From Pseudomonas aylmerensis (GTDB taxonomy: Bacteria; Pseudomonadota; Gammaproteobacteria; Pseudomonadales; Pseudomonadaceae): DNA of 64,000 nt. Both the position numbers and the translations under genes were made by a program. The notes beneath the pieces are model-generated. The model was not told where the DNA came from and searched no databases. It saw only the letters and a list, made by a program, of their open reading frames with translations. Where the stretch lies: NCBI RefSeq assembly GCF_001702265.1, contig NZ_MAUE01000037.1, forward strand, positions 1-64,000, in the 5' to 3' direction. Below, one piece after another: positions 15,982 to 24,433 of the stretch; positions within the stretch are counted from its first letter, which is position 1; every line of letters starts with the position of its first letter.

Positions 15982-16760
15982 GGGCGCACCTGGGTATCAA
16001 GTCCCCACTTCTTGAGGATGCTGTCCAGGGTGCCGTCGGCCTTGATGCTGGCGATGGCAGTGTTCAGGCGTTCGAGGGTTTGCGCGTCGCCCTTGCGCAC
16101 TACCAGGCATACCTCGCCGACGTTGACCGGTTGGTAGTCGGCGGCGAGTTTCACGCCTTTGAACAGCTTCTGGCGGATCTGGTACGCCACCACCGGCTGG
16201 TCGCCAACGGCGGCCTTGATGCGGCCCAGGGACAGGTCGCGGACCATCTCGCCAATCGAGTCGTAGGTGCGGATTTCCTTGAAGATGCCGAGCTTGTTCA
16301 GTTGATCGTAAAAGATCGTGCCGGCCTGCACGCCGACCACCTGGTCCTTCAACGGGGTGAGGTCGGGGTAGGCGGTGTTGTCCTCGGCGTTGATGATCAA
16401 GCCTTCACCGTAGGCATACACCGGGGCGCTGAAATCGACGACCTTGGTGCGTTCTTCGGTCTTGAGCATGCCGGCGGAGATGAAGTCGAGCTTGCCGGAG
16501 GTCAGGGAGGGGATCAGCGCGGCGAAGTTGGTCTGTTCGATCTGGCTGGTGAAGCCGCCGGCCTTGCCGACGGCTTCAGCCACGTCGACCATCACCCCCT
16601 GGATGCTGTTGCTCTTGATATCGAGGAAGGTGAACGGCGAACCACTGGCCGTTGCACCGACTTTGTACGTGGACGCACTTTCTGCGTGCGCGGCGCTGAC
16701 GCAGAGCGTGGCGCACACGGCGAAGGCGAGGCGGCGAAACACGGGCGAAAGACTGTTCAT
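15978..16760 (-). CDS. Polar amino-acid ABC substrate-binding protein
   Basis: A 260-residue family-3 solute-binding protein with a signal peptide (RRLAFAVCATLCVSAAHAES). Mature-domain blocks include FTFLDIKSNSIQGVMVDVAE, FISAGMLKTEERTKVVDFSA and VGVQAGTIFYDQL. The ligand-binding Arg region (TEERTKVVDF) suggests an amino acid or similar carboxylate/amine. It is the first gene of the operon with the permease, ATPase and FAD oxidase, and diverges from the IclR gene at 16976, which probably controls it. Confidence 0.9.
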   Translation of the reverse strand: MNSLSPVFRRLAFAVCATLCVSAAHAESASTYKVGATASGSPFTFLDIKSNSIQGVMVDVAEAVGKAGGFTSQIEQTNFAALIPSLTSGKLDFISAGMLKTEERTKVVDFSAPVYAYGEGLIINAEDNTAYPDLTPLKDQVVGVQAGTIFYDQLNKLGIFKEIRTYDSIGEMVRDLSLGRIKAAVGDQPVVAYQIRQKLFKGVKLAADYQPVNVGEVCLVVRKGDAQTLERLNTAIASIKADGTLDSILKKWGLDTQVRP

Positions 16761-16889
16761 CGGGTTACTCCAAAAGGAAAACGGAAAGTCAGTAGCGCAA
16801 GCGGCTGCCGATGAAACCGCAAGCTCTGTGCCATTTCGATTGGAGTAAATCGAATATCACAACTTAAATGCGACAAAATGAACTTGGCG

Positions 16890-16904
16890 TATCGATATGC
16901 GATA
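16890..16904. promoter_or_regulatory. Inverted repeat, candidate IclR operator
   Basis: TATCG-ATATG-CGATA is a perfect 5-5-5 inverted repeat in the 215-bp gap between the leftward amine operon and the rightward iclR-type gene. IclR regulators bind short palindromes in such divergent promoters. Related AT-rich CGATAT words recur nearby (for example CGAATATC near 16850). Confidence 0.45.
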
Positions 16905-16975
16905 TTTAGTGGTCTATTTTTGCGATTTAGGGTAGAAATATCGCCACGCCTGATCGTCCTGACCGCGAGTCCGCC

Positions 16976-17755
16976 ATGTCCGAAGAACGCAACAGTTTGC
17001 ACAACCAATCCCTGGAAAAAGGCCTGTCGGTGCTCAAGGCATTCAGCGCCCAGCGCCGCAGCATGAGCCTTGCAGAGGTGGCCGAGGCCGCCGGCATGAC
17101 CAAGAGCTCGGCCCAGCGCATGGTGTTTACCCTCGAAAGCCTGGGTTACCTTCGGAAACACTCGCGCACCCGGCATTACCAACTCACCCCGCGCGTGCTG
17201 GAGTTGGGCTTCAGTTACCTGGACGCGCATTCGCTGATCGAAGTGGCCAACCCGTTCCTGTCCGAACTGACGCGGCTGACCGGCGAAACCTCCTGCCTGA
17301 CCGAGCCTGCGGGCTACGACATGACCTATATCGCGCGGTTCGTCAGCGCGGGCTTTGTGCCGGTGCACATGCCGATCGGCTCGCGAGTTCCGATGTACTG
17401 CACGGCGTCGGGGCGCGCGTATTTGAGCGCGTTGCCTACGGATGAAGCGTTGGCGCTGATCGAGCACAGCCAGCGCATTGCGCACACCAGCCAGACATTG
17501 ACCGAGGTCGACAGGATCCTGGAATCGTTGCAGCAGGTGCGTGAGCAGGGCTATGCGGTCAATGCCCAGGAGCTGTTCCTCGGCGACATGACCATCGGCG
17601 CACCGGTGCTGGGCGCGAATGGCCGGCCAGTGGCGGCGGTGCATGTGGTGGCGCCGACCAGTCGCTGGAGTCGGGCGGATGCGGAGAAGCAGTTGGCGCC
17701 GGCGTTGTTGCAGTGCTCCAGGGCGTTGAGCAATTCGGCGCGCAATCTTGAATAG
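16976..17755 (+). CDS. IclR-family transcriptional regulator
   Basis: A 259-residue regulator with an N-terminal winged helix-turn-helix (about residues 15-70: MSLAEVAEAAGMTKSSAQRM, then LGYLRKH) and a C-terminal effector domain (GETSCLTEP, PMYCTASGRAYLSAL, NAQELFLGDMTIGAPVLG). IclR proteins are small-molecule-responsive repressors or activators of catabolic operons. It is divergent from the amine/amino-acid ABC-oxidase operon and is the obvious regulator of that set. A REPIN and a bidirectional terminator follow it. Confidence 0.9.
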   Translation: MSEERNSLHNQSLEKGLSVLKAFSAQRRSMSLAEVAEAAGMTKSSAQRMVFTLESLGYLRKHSRTRHYQLTPRVLELGFSYLDAHSLIEVANPFLSELTRLTGETSCLTEPAGYDMTYIARFVSAGFVPVHMPIGSRVPMYCTASGRAYLSALPTDEALALIEHSQRIAHTSQTLTEVDRILESLQQVREQGYAVNAQELFLGDMTIGAPVLGANGRPVAAVHVVAPTSRWSRADAEKQLAPALLQCSRALSNSARNLE

Positions 17756-17783
17756 CCCCATTCTCAAGAACACGGCCAATTCA

Positions 17784-17875
17784 ATGTGGGAGCGGGCTTG
17801 CTCGCGAATGCGGTGTATCAGTCGCCAGATGCAGTGACTGGCACACCGCATTCGCGAGCAAGCCCGCTCCCACAT
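17784..17875. repeat. REPIN with 33-bp arms
   Basis: Two inverted REP sequences form a near-perfect hairpin: ATGTGGGAGCGGGCTTGCTC... at 17784-17816 pairs with ...GAGCAAGCCCGCTCCCACAT ending at 17875, around a loop of about 26 bases. It sits downstream of the iclR gene. Confidence 0.9.
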
Positions 17876-17916
17876 TTTGATCTTCATTTTTCTTTGATAG
17901 TTATGTGAGCCCCAAC

Positions 17917-17947
17917 AAAAAATGCGCCCCTTGGGGCGCATTTTTTT
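17917..17947. terminator. Bidirectional intrinsic terminator
   Basis: AAAAAATGCGCCCC and GGGGCGCATTTTTTT are perfectly complementary around two bases, giving a strong GC stem with a T-tract on both strands. It separates the convergent iclR gene and the carboxynorspermidine operon, and would end transcription from either side. Confidence 0.88.
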
Positions 17948-17967
17948 GTTCGGTCAGCCATCGCCTA

Positions 17968-19212
17968 TCAGGCAATCGCATCCCAAGCCCGATCACCGTG
18001 CTCGTCTTTGATTCGAGTCGGCAGGCCCATCACGTCCAGCGCCTTGAGGAACGGCTCAGCCGGCAGTTCCTCGACGTTGGCCATGCGTTGCACATCCCAT
18101 TCACCACGGGCTACCAGCAGCGCAGCAGCGACCGGAGGCACGCCTGCGGTGTAGGAGATGCCCTGGCTGTCGGTCTCGGCGAAGGCTTCTTCGTGATCCG
18201 CCACGTTGTAGATGAACACCTCGTGCGGCTGGCCGTTCCTGGTGCCCTTGACCAGGTCGCCGATGCAGGTCTTGCCGGTGTAGCCAGGCGCCAGCGACGA
18301 CGGGTCGGGCAGCACGGCCTTGACCAGTTTCAACGGCACGACTTCCAGGCCTTCGGCGGTGGTGACCGGCTTTTCGGAGAGCAGGCCGAGGTTTTTCAGC
18401 ACGGTGAACACGTTGATGTAGTGTTCGCCGAAGCTCATCCAGAACCGCACGTTGGGCACGTCGAGGTTTTTCGACAGCGAGTGCACTTCATCGTGGCCGG
18501 TGAGATAGAGGTTCTGCGAGCCGACTACCGGCAGGTCGTCGGTGCGCTTGACTTCGAACATGGTGTTGCTGGTCCACTGGCTGTTCTGCCAGCTCCACAC
18601 CTGTCCGGTGAATTCGCGGAAGTTGATTTCCGGATCGAAATTGGTGGCGAAGTATTTGCCATGGGAGCCGGCATTGACGTCGAGAATGTCGATCGAATCA
18701 ATGCGGTCGAAATGCTGTTGCTGCGCCAGCGCGGCGTACGCGTTGACGACACCCGGGTCGAAGCCCACGCCAAGGATGGCGGTGATGTTCTTCTGTTTGC
18801 ACTCTTCCAGGTGGTTCCATTCGTAGTTGCCGTACCACGGCGGGGTCTCGCAGACCTTGCCCGGCTCTTCGTGGATGGCGGTGTCGAGGTACGCGACGCC
18901 CGTGTCGATGCAGGCACGCAGGACCGACATGTTGAGGAACGCGGAACCCACGTTGATGACGATCTGCGATTGTGTCTCGCGGATCAGGGCCTTGGTCGCT
19001 TCCACGTCCAAAGCGTTCAGCGCGAAGGCCTGGATGTCGGCGGGTACCTTGAGGCTACCCTTGGCCTTGACGCTGTCGATGATGGCCTGGCATTTGGAGA
19101 TGTTGCGCGACGCGATAGCAATACGACCGAGTTCGTCGTTGTGCTGCGCGCACTTGTGGGCCACCACCTTGGCGACACCTCCTGCACCAATGATAAGAAC
19201 GTTCTTTTTCAA
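17968..19212 (-). CDS. Carboxynorspermidine/carboxyspermidine dehydrogenase (saccharopine-dehydrogenase-like)
   Basis: A 414-residue enzyme of the saccharopine dehydrogenase family. Next to a carboxynorspermidine decarboxylase it is best read as CASDH, which joins aspartate semialdehyde to a diamine with NADPH. The Rossmann motif is at the N-terminus (VLIIGAGGVAKVV), and conserved blocks include ILGVGFDPGVVNAYAALAQ, DVNAGSHGKYFATNF and SYTAGVPPVAAALLVA. The TTG at 19212 gives the usual family start (KKNVLIIGAGG) and has AAGGAG about 11 bases upstream. A longer frame to 19281 would run into the decarboxylase gene. With its partner it makes spermidine or norspermidine without decarboxylated SAM. 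Confidence 0.86.
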   Translation of the reverse strand: MKKNVLIIGAGGVAKVVAHKCAQHNDELGRIAIASRNISKCQAIIDSVKAKGSLKVPADIQAFALNALDVEATKALIRETQSQIVINVGSAFLNMSVLRACIDTGVAYLDTAIHEEPGKVCETPPWYGNYEWNHLEECKQKNITAILGVGFDPGVVNAYAALAQQQHFDRIDSIDILDVNAGSHGKYFATNFDPEINFREFTGQVWSWQNSQWTSNTMFEVKRTDDLPVVGSQNLYLTGHDEVHSLSKNLDVPNVRFWMSFGEHYINVFTVLKNLGLLSEKPVTTAEGLEVVPLKLVKAVLPDPSSLAPGYTGKTCIGDLVKGTRNGQPHEVFIYNVADHEEAFAETDSQGISYTAGVPPVAAALLVARGEWDVQRMANVEELPAEPFLKALDVMGLPTRIKDEHGDRAWDAIA

Positions 19213-19240
19213 TTGCTTTATCTCTCCTTTATCCGCCAGC

Positions 19241-20338
19241 TTACGAAAGGCTGGACAGGTAGTCGTCGTAACCAAATTCACGAACCACTTCGACTGTACC
19301 GTCGAGTTGTTTCACTACGATGGACGGCATTTTCAGGCCGTTGAACCAGTTTTTCTTGACCATGGTGTAGCCCGCGGTGTCGATGAACGACAGCCGATCG
19401 CCGATGGCCAGCGGACGATCAAATTGGTACTCGCCGAAGATGTCCCCGGCCAGGCAGGATTTGCCGCACACCATGTAGGTGTGTTCACCCTCGCTCGGTG
19501 CCAGCTTGGCGTTGAGGCGGTAGATCAGCAGGTCCAGCAGGTGCGCTTCGATGGAGCTGTCGACCACGGCCAGGTGTTTGCCGTTGTAGAGGGTGTCGAG
19601 CACGGTCACTTCCAGCGAGGCGCTGTTGGTGATCGCCGCTTCGCCGGGTTCCAAGTAGACCTGCACGCCGTACTTCTCGGAGAACGCCTTCAGGCGCGCG
19701 CAGAATGCGTCCAGCGCATAGCCTTCACCGGTGAAGTGGATGCCGCCGCCGAGGCTGACCCACTTGACCTTGTGCAACAGCGCGCCGAAGCGTTCTTCGA
19801 TGGTGCCGAGCATTTTGTCGAACAGGCTGAAGTCGCCGTTCTCGCAGTTGTTGTGGAACATGAAGCCTGAGATCTGCTCGATCACGCCTTCGATCTTCTC
19901 CGGGTCCCATTCGCCCAGGCGGCTGAACGGGCGCGCCGGGTCGGCCAGCAGGTAGTCGGAGCTGCTCACCTGCGGGTTGACGCGCAGGCCACGGGTCTTG
20001 CCTTTGCTGCGTTCGGCAAAACGCTGCAGCTGGCTGATCGAGTTGAAGATGATCTTGTCGCAGTTATCCAGCATCTCTTCGATTTCATCGTCGGCCCAGG
20101 CCACGCTGTAGGCGTGCGCCTCGCCTTCGAACTTCTGGCGACCGAGCTTGAGCTCATACAGTGACGACGAGGTGGTGCCGTCCATGTATTGCTGCATCAG
20201 GTCGAACACCGACCAGGTGGCAAAGCACTTGAGCGCCAGCAGGGCCTTGGCGCCGGACTGTTCGCGCACGTAAGCGATCTTCTGCATGTTGACCAGAAGC
20301 TTCTGTTTATCGATGAGGTAGTACGGCGTTTTGATCAT
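19241..20338 (-). CDS. nspC: Carboxynorspermidine/carboxyspermidine decarboxylase
   Basis: A 365-residue PLP enzyme of the alanine-racemase-fold decarboxylases (fold III). The probable PLP lysine is Lys37 in ALLALKCFA. Conserved blocks are GTTSSSLYELKLG, FMFHNNCEN, SLGGGIHFTGEGY (phosphate-binding glycines), YLEPGEAAI and GKSCLAGDIFGEY, which supplies a catalytic cysteine. It is the first gene of a two-gene unit with the dehydrogenase 28 bases downstream. The pair converts carboxy(nor)spermidine to (nor)spermidine. No strong ribosome-binding site precedes the ATG at 20338. Confidence 0.93.
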   Translation of the reverse strand: MIKTPYYLIDKQKLLVNMQKIAYVREQSGAKALLALKCFATWSVFDLMQQYMDGTTSSSLYELKLGRQKFEGEAHAYSVAWADDEIEEMLDNCDKIIFNSISQLQRFAERSKGKTRGLRVNPQVSSSDYLLADPARPFSRLGEWDPEKIEGVIEQISGFMFHNNCENGDFSLFDKMLGTIEERFGALLHKVKWVSLGGGIHFTGEGYALDAFCARLKAFSEKYGVQVYLEPGEAAITNSASLEVTVLDTLYNGKHLAVVDSSIEAHLLDLLIYRLNAKLAPSEGEHTYMVCGKSCLAGDIFGEYQFDRPLAIGDRLSFIDTAGYTMVKKNWFNGLKMPSIVVKQLDGTVEVVREFGYDDYLSSLS

Positions 20339-20523
20339 TTTTGAGAGCCTGCGGCGGTGCCTGCCAAAAAAGGACACGCATTGTGCCCGCACTTGGATCA
20401 GATCGAAAGGTTAGTGGGCGGATTTTGCTGCGCCGCCTTTAATCTGGCCTGCGAATATGACAGCCCGTGAGGATGATGAACGGTCATGGTGATTGAGCCA
20501 GGCTGGGGCGACGAGAGGTGAGA

Positions 20524-20694
20524 ATGGACGCATGGACATTGCACTGGCTGGAGGCTTCGGGCTGCCTGGCCGAGTTTCGTCAGGCAGTGACGGGAGAATT
20601 CGACATCGCCTGTCAGGCCATTTCCCGATACCTGCCTGCACAGGACCTCCTGGCGATCGCACTCGACAAAGGATTGCTCCACACCCCCCTGTAG
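20524..20694 (+). CDS. Possible 56-residue ORF or gene remnant
   Basis: ATG at 20524, preceded by GAGGTG, opens a 56-codon frame (WTLHWLEASGCLAEFRQAV, then FDIACQAISRYLPAQDLLAI) ending in TAG at 20692-20694. The composition is protein-like and the opening resembles, from memory, the start of a larger DUF2268-like family, so this may be the broken 5-prime end of a lost gene. The stop codon is supplied by the REP-like hairpin at 20689. The pieces are real, but the expression and family match are guesses. Confidence 0.35.
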   Translation: MDAWTLHWLEASGCLAEFRQAVTGEFDIACQAISRYLPAQDLLAIALDKGLLHTPL

Positions 20695-20718
20695 GAGCCG
20701 GCAAGCTGGCTCCTGCAG
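20689..20718. repeat. REP-like hairpin (GTAGGAGCCGGC type)
   Basis: CTGTAGGAGCCGGC pairs with GCTGGCTCCTGCAG, separated by AA. A near-identical element ends the window at 63954-63985. It overlaps the stop codon of the small ORF and may act as a terminator. Confidence 0.65.
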
Positions 20719-20790
20719 GTTATCGGTGACATCAAACTGTCATCTGCCCACCATGTGACTGCCATATTCCCTCGCTACTGTCCTCGCCAA

Positions 20791-20804
20791 TGAGATCGAT
20801 CTCA
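20791..20804. promoter_or_regulatory. Palindromic operator for the LacI-type regulator
   Basis: TGAGATCGATCTCA is a perfect 14-bp palindrome with the central CG typical of LacI-family operators, placed 12 bases before the regulator start codon at 20816. It probably mediates autoregulation and control of the whole downstream ABC-phosphodiesterase operon. Confidence 0.6.
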
Positions 20805-20815
20805 AGCGAGTGACG

Positions 20816-21835
20816 ATGACTGACCTGAAAGACGTTGCGCGGTTGGCCGGGGTATCCCGTGCCACTGCCGCCCGCACCTTTGCTTCCCCCGACCAAGTGC
20901 GCCCGACCACTCGCGAGCAAGTGTTTGCCGCCGCCCGCGAGCTGGGCTTTCGCCCCAATCTGCTCGGCCGCCAGTTGCGGCTGCAAACTACCCAATTGAT
21001 TGGCGTGGTGGTGCCCAACCTGCTCAACCCGGTGTTCGCCGAGCAGTTCCAGGCCATGGAGCGTGCGGCGCGGTTGCGCGGCTACAGCCTGGTGCTCGCC
21101 ACCACGGACTACGACAGCGAGCGCGAAAGCAGCGTGGTCGAAGAGTTGCTGCGCCAGCGCGTCGACGGCCTGGTGCTGACGGTGACCGACGCCGAAAGCA
21201 ACACCGTCCTCAGCAGCCTGAACAGCGAAAAAACCCCGTTCGTGCTCGCCTACCACCAACCCGGCAACCCCAACTACAGCGCTGTGTCGGTCGACAACCG
21301 CGCGGGCATGGCCCTGGCTACCCGCTACTTGCTGGAAGCCGGTCACCGGCGCATCAGCATGGTCGCCGGGCCCGCGTTGCAGTCGGACCGGGCCCGGCTG
21401 CGTTATGCGGGCTACTGCGATGCGATGAGCGAATACGGGCTTGCAAGCCGGCCGGTGATCGAAATGCCGGCCCACACACAGGCCGAATTCGCCGCTATCG
21501 AAGCCTGCCTGCAAGGGCCCCAGGCGCCGACTGCGCTGGTGTGTTCCAACGATTTCCTGGCCATCAGCCTGATCGCCGAACTGCGCCGCAATGCCTGGCA
21601 GGTGCCGCAGCAACTGTCGGTCGTGGGCTTTGACGGCATCGCCCTCGGCACCCAGATGCACCCGACCCTGTGCAGCGTGGTGCAGCCCATCGCACTGCTC
21701 GCCAGCACGGTGATTGATCAACTGCTGGCGCAGATCGCCGGTAACGACCCGATATCCCACTGCCTGCCTTGCCATATCCGGCCGGGCGACAGCACTCAAC
21801 CCCATGAGGAGAGCTTCGATGCGCGCATTGCGTAA
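20816..21835 (+). CDS. LacI-family transcriptional regulator
   Basis: A 339-residue repressor. The N-terminal helix-turn-helix (LKDVARLAGVSRATAARTF) and hinge (LGFRPNLLGRQLR) are followed by a periplasmic-binding-protein-like effector domain (IGVVVPNLLNPVFAEQFQAM; DGLVLTVTDAESNT; GHRRISMVAG; VVGFDGIALG). ATG 20816 is chosen; a GTG six bases earlier is also possible. It overlaps the binding-protein gene start by 17 bases and lies just downstream of a perfect palindrome. It therefore probably represses its own operon until the imported ligand binds. Confidence 0.9.
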   Translation: MTDLKDVARLAGVSRATAARTFASPDQVRPTTREQVFAAARELGFRPNLLGRQLRLQTTQLIGVVVPNLLNPVFAEQFQAMERAARLRGYSLVLATTDYDSERESSVVEELLRQRVDGLVLTVTDAESNTVLSSLNSEKTPFVLAYHQPGNPNYSAVSVDNRAGMALATRYLLEAGHRRISMVAGPALQSDRARLRYAGYCDAMSEYGLASRPVIEMPAHTQAEFAAIEACLQGPQAPTALVCSNDFLAISLIAELRRNAWQVPQQLSVVGFDGIALGTQMHPTLCSVVQPIALLASTVIDQLLAQIAGNDPISHCLPCHIRPGDSTQPHEESFDARIA

Positions 21836-22823
21836 AACCCTGGCAGCCGTGCTGCTCTGCGGTATGGCCGGCCTGGCCCAGGCCGCCGACACCGCAATTT
21901 GCTACAACTGCCCACCGGACTGGGCCGACTGGGGCACCCAACTCAAGGCCATCGCTGCAGACACCGGTGTGCAGGTGCCGCTGGACAACAAGAACTCCGG
22001 CCAGTCCCTGGCGCAACTGGTGGCCGAGAAGGCCGCCCCCGTGGCGGACGTGGTGTATTACGGCGTGACCTTCGGCCTGCAGGCGCAAAAGGCCGGCGTG
22101 GTCGACGGCTACAAACCCAAGGGCTGGGAGCAGATTCCCGCCGGCCTCAAGGACCCGGACGGCCACTGGTTCGCGATCCACTCCGGCACCTTGGGCATCA
22201 TGGTCAACGTCGACGCGCTCGGTGGCTTGCCGGTGCCGCACAGCTGGGCCGACCTGCTCAAGCCTGAATACAAAGGCATGGTCGGTTACCTGGACCCGTC
22301 CAGCGCGTTTGTCGGCTACGTCTCGGCGGTAGCGATCAACCGCGCCCTGGGCGGCGACCTCGACAACTTCGCCCCGGCCATCGACTACTTCCAGAAGCTT
22401 GCGAAAAACGCGCCCATCGTGCCCAAGCAAACTGCGTACGCGCGGTTGCTCTCCGGTGAGTTGCCGATCCTGGTGGACTACGACTTCAACGCCTACCGCG
22501 CGCGCTACAAAGACAACGCCAACGTGGCCTTCGTGATCCCCACGGAAGGCAGCATCAGCGTGCCCTACGTGATGAGCCTGGTGGCCAACGCGCCGCACCG
22601 CGCCAATGCGCAAAAAGTCCTCGATTTCGTGCTGTCCGACGCCGGCCAGGCACTGTGGGCCAAGGCTTATCTGCGCCCGGTGCGCCCGCTGAAAATGCCT
22701 GCCGACGTCGCCGCGCAATTCCTGCCCGACAGCGACTACGCCCGCGCCGGCGTGGTCGACTACGAAAAAATGGCCGCCGTGCAGGAAGCCTTCGCCGCCC
22801 GTTACCTGAACGAGGTCAAGTAA
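21819..22823 (+). CDS. ABC substrate-binding protein (family 1/PotD-FbpA-like)
   Basis: A 334-residue exported binding protein. GAGGAG precedes the ATG at 21819 and the signal peptide ends at AQAADT. The mature N-terminus carries an unusual CxxC (ICYNCPPDWADW). Later blocks (ADVVYYGVTFGLQAQKAGVV, MVGYLDPSSAFVGYVSAVAI, LVDYDFNAYRARYKDN) match the extracellular solute-binding family 1 of phosphonate, iron or polyamine importers. The operon also encodes two permeases, an ATPase with a TOBE domain and a phosphodiesterase, so a phosphodiester or phosphonate ligand is likely. Confidence 0.82.
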   Translation: MRALRKTLAAVLLCGMAGLAQAADTAICYNCPPDWADWGTQLKAIAADTGVQVPLDNKNSGQSLAQLVAEKAAPVADVVYYGVTFGLQAQKAGVVDGYKPKGWEQIPAGLKDPDGHWFAIHSGTLGIMVNVDALGGLPVPHSWADLLKPEYKGMVGYLDPSSAFVGYVSAVAINRALGGDLDNFAPAIDYFQKLAKNAPIVPKQTAYARLLSGELPILVDYDFNAYRARYKDNANVAFVIPTEGSISVPYVMSLVANAPHRANAQKVLDFVLSDAGQALWAKAYLRPVRPLKMPADVAAQFLPDSDYARAGVVDYEKMAAVQEAFAARYLNEVK

Positions 22824-23642
22824 GTGGCAGCATCGGCAAAACACGCGGCCTGGGCGCTGGCCCCGGCCTGTGCGGTACTGCTCGCGTTCTGGCTGTTGCC
22901 GCTGGCCCACCTGATGCTGCTCGGCGCCGAGAGCCGCGACAGCCTCGGCAGCGGTTACTGGCAGGTACTCAGCAGTGCGCAATACCTGGGCAGCCTGGGG
23001 CAGACGCTGGTGCTGGCGGTCGTAGTGACATTGGTCGCGCTGTTGATCGGCGGCATCAGCGGGGTGTTCCTCGCGCGCCAGCAGTTCTTCGGGCGTTCGG
23101 CCCTGGTCGCGCTGTTGACCTTTCCCTTGGCGTTTCCAGGAGTGGTGGTGGGGTTCCTGGTGATCCTGTTGGGGGGGCGCCAGGGCCTGCTGGCCTCCCT
23201 CGGCCTGCAACTGGCAGGTGAGCGCTGGATCTTTGCCTACTCGCTGGCCGGGCTGTTTGTCGGCTACCTGTACTTCTCGATCCCACGGGTGATCCTCACG
23301 GTGATGGCCGCGTGCGAAAGCCTCGACCGCAGCCTGGAGGAAGCCGCGCATTCGCTGGGGGCAGGGCACTGGCGCGTGGTCTGCGACGTGATCGCGCCCG
23401 GCCTGGCGCCGGCTTTGGCCTCGTGCGGGGCGATCTGCTTCGCCACCTCCATGGGCGCCTTCGGCACCGCGTTTACCTTGGGCACGCGCCTGAACGTGAC
23501 CCCGGTGGCGATCTACAACGTGTTCACCAACTACGCCAACTTTGCCGTCGCCGCCGCGTTGTCGGTGGTGCTGGGTGCGCTGACCTGGGCGGTCTTGCTG
23601 CTCACGCGCCGGCTGGTGAAAAATGCGGGGACGGTCCTGTGA
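22824..23642 (+). CDS. ABC transporter permease 1
   Basis: A 272-residue inner-membrane permease with about six helices. It uses GTG at 22824 directly after the binding-protein stop, with GAGGTC upstream. The EAA-type loop is SLEEAAHSLGAGHWRVVCDV, and ISGVFLARQQFFGRSALV precedes it. The fold is of the PotB/ThiP/AEP permease type. It overlaps the second permease by four bases (GTGA), giving a heterodimeric channel. Confidence 0.86.
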   Translation: MAASAKHAAWALAPACAVLLAFWLLPLAHLMLLGAESRDSLGSGYWQVLSSAQYLGSLGQTLVLAVVVTLVALLIGGISGVFLARQQFFGRSALVALLTFPLAFPGVVVGFLVILLGGRQGLLASLGLQLAGERWIFAYSLAGLFVGYLYFSIPRVILTVMAACESLDRSLEEAAHSLGAGHWRVVCDVIAPGLAPALASCGAICFATSMGAFGTAFTLGTRLNVTPVAIYNVFTNYANFAVAAALSVVLGALTWAVLLLTRRLVKNAGTVL

Positions 23643-24433
23643 AGCGCTCATCGCTGTTTGTGATTCAACTGCTGTTCACCTTGCTGGTGTGCGCCTTCAT
23701 GCTGGTGCCGGTGCTGATGTCATTGCTCGCCGGGCTCACGCGCAATTTCTTTGTGGGGCTGTCCAGTGGCTTGACCTTCGACTGGTTGATCCAGGTCTGG
23801 CAAGCCTATTCGCCGACGGTGTGGCTGTCGTTGCAACTGGCGCTGGCGTGCGCGGTGTGCGTCTGCGTGATCGGCGTGCCGGCGGCCTATGCCCTGGTGC
23901 GCATGAACAACCGCTTCAGCCGTGCCTTCGAAGAGTTGATGGTGCTGCCGGTGGCGATGCCGGGTTTGGCCAGTGCGCTGGCCTTGCTGCTGACCTACGG
24001 CCAGTTCGGCACCTTCCGCAGCAGCTGGTTGTTCATCCTGGTCGGGCATGTGCTGTTCACCTTGCCGTTCCTGGTGCGCCCGGTGATGGCGGTGATGCAG
24101 CGCCAGCACTTGCCGCTGTTGGAAGAGGCGGCGGCGAGCTTGGGCGCCGGGCCGATCGAGCGCTTTTTCAGCGTGGTGGTGCCCAACTGCCGCGCGGGAA
24201 TCCTCGCCGGTGTGCTGATGGTGGTGACCTTGTCCCTGGGTGAATTCAACCTGACCTGGATGCTCCACACACCGATGACCAAGACCCTGCCGGTGGGCCT
24301 GGCCGACAGCTACGCCTCGGCGCGCCTGGAAATCGCCAGCGCCTACACCCTTATCTTTTTGCTGATGATCGTGCCGCTGTTGATTGCGCTGCAGGCCATC
24401 AGCGCGCGTTTGTCCCGTGGAGAGCGTCGATGA
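23639..24433 (+). CDS. ABC transporter permease 2
   Basis: A 264-residue permease with six probable helices, starting at GTG 23639 within the stop of permease 1. The EAA loop is LLEEAAASLGAGPIERFFSV, and the region VLPVAMPGLASALALLLTYG resembles PotC-type subunits. The stop overlaps the ATPase start (ATGA). It pairs with permease 1 to form the channel. Confidence 0.86.
   Translation: MKRSSLFVIQLLFTLLVCAFMLVPVLMSLLAGLTRNFFVGLSSGLTFDWLIQVWQAYSPTVWLSLQLALACAVCVCVIGVPAAYALVRMNNRFSRAFEELMVLPVAMPGLASALALLLTYGQFGTFRSSWLFILVGHVLFTLPFLVRPVMAVMQRQHLPLLEEAAASLGAGPIERFFSVVVPNCRAGILAGVLMVVTLSLGEFNLTWMLHTPMTKTLPVGLADSYASARLEIASAYTLIFLLMIVPLLIALQAISARLSRGERR

Noticed and set aside
17784..17875. CRISPR-like palindromic repeats
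   Set aside because: These are REPINs: inverted pairs with REP sequence, no short uniform repeats with unique spacers and no cas genes.
20398..20487. Short minus-strand frame (MTVHHPHGLSYSQARLKAAQ...) between nspC and the small plus-strand ORF
   Set aside because: No ribosome-binding site and no recognised family; could be a small gene but evidence is too weak.
21564..23651. 695-residue reverse-strand ORF over the ABC transporter genes
   Set aside because: GC-rich shadow frame; composition is dominated by His, Gln, Arg and Gly, and it lies fully opposite three well-supported genes.
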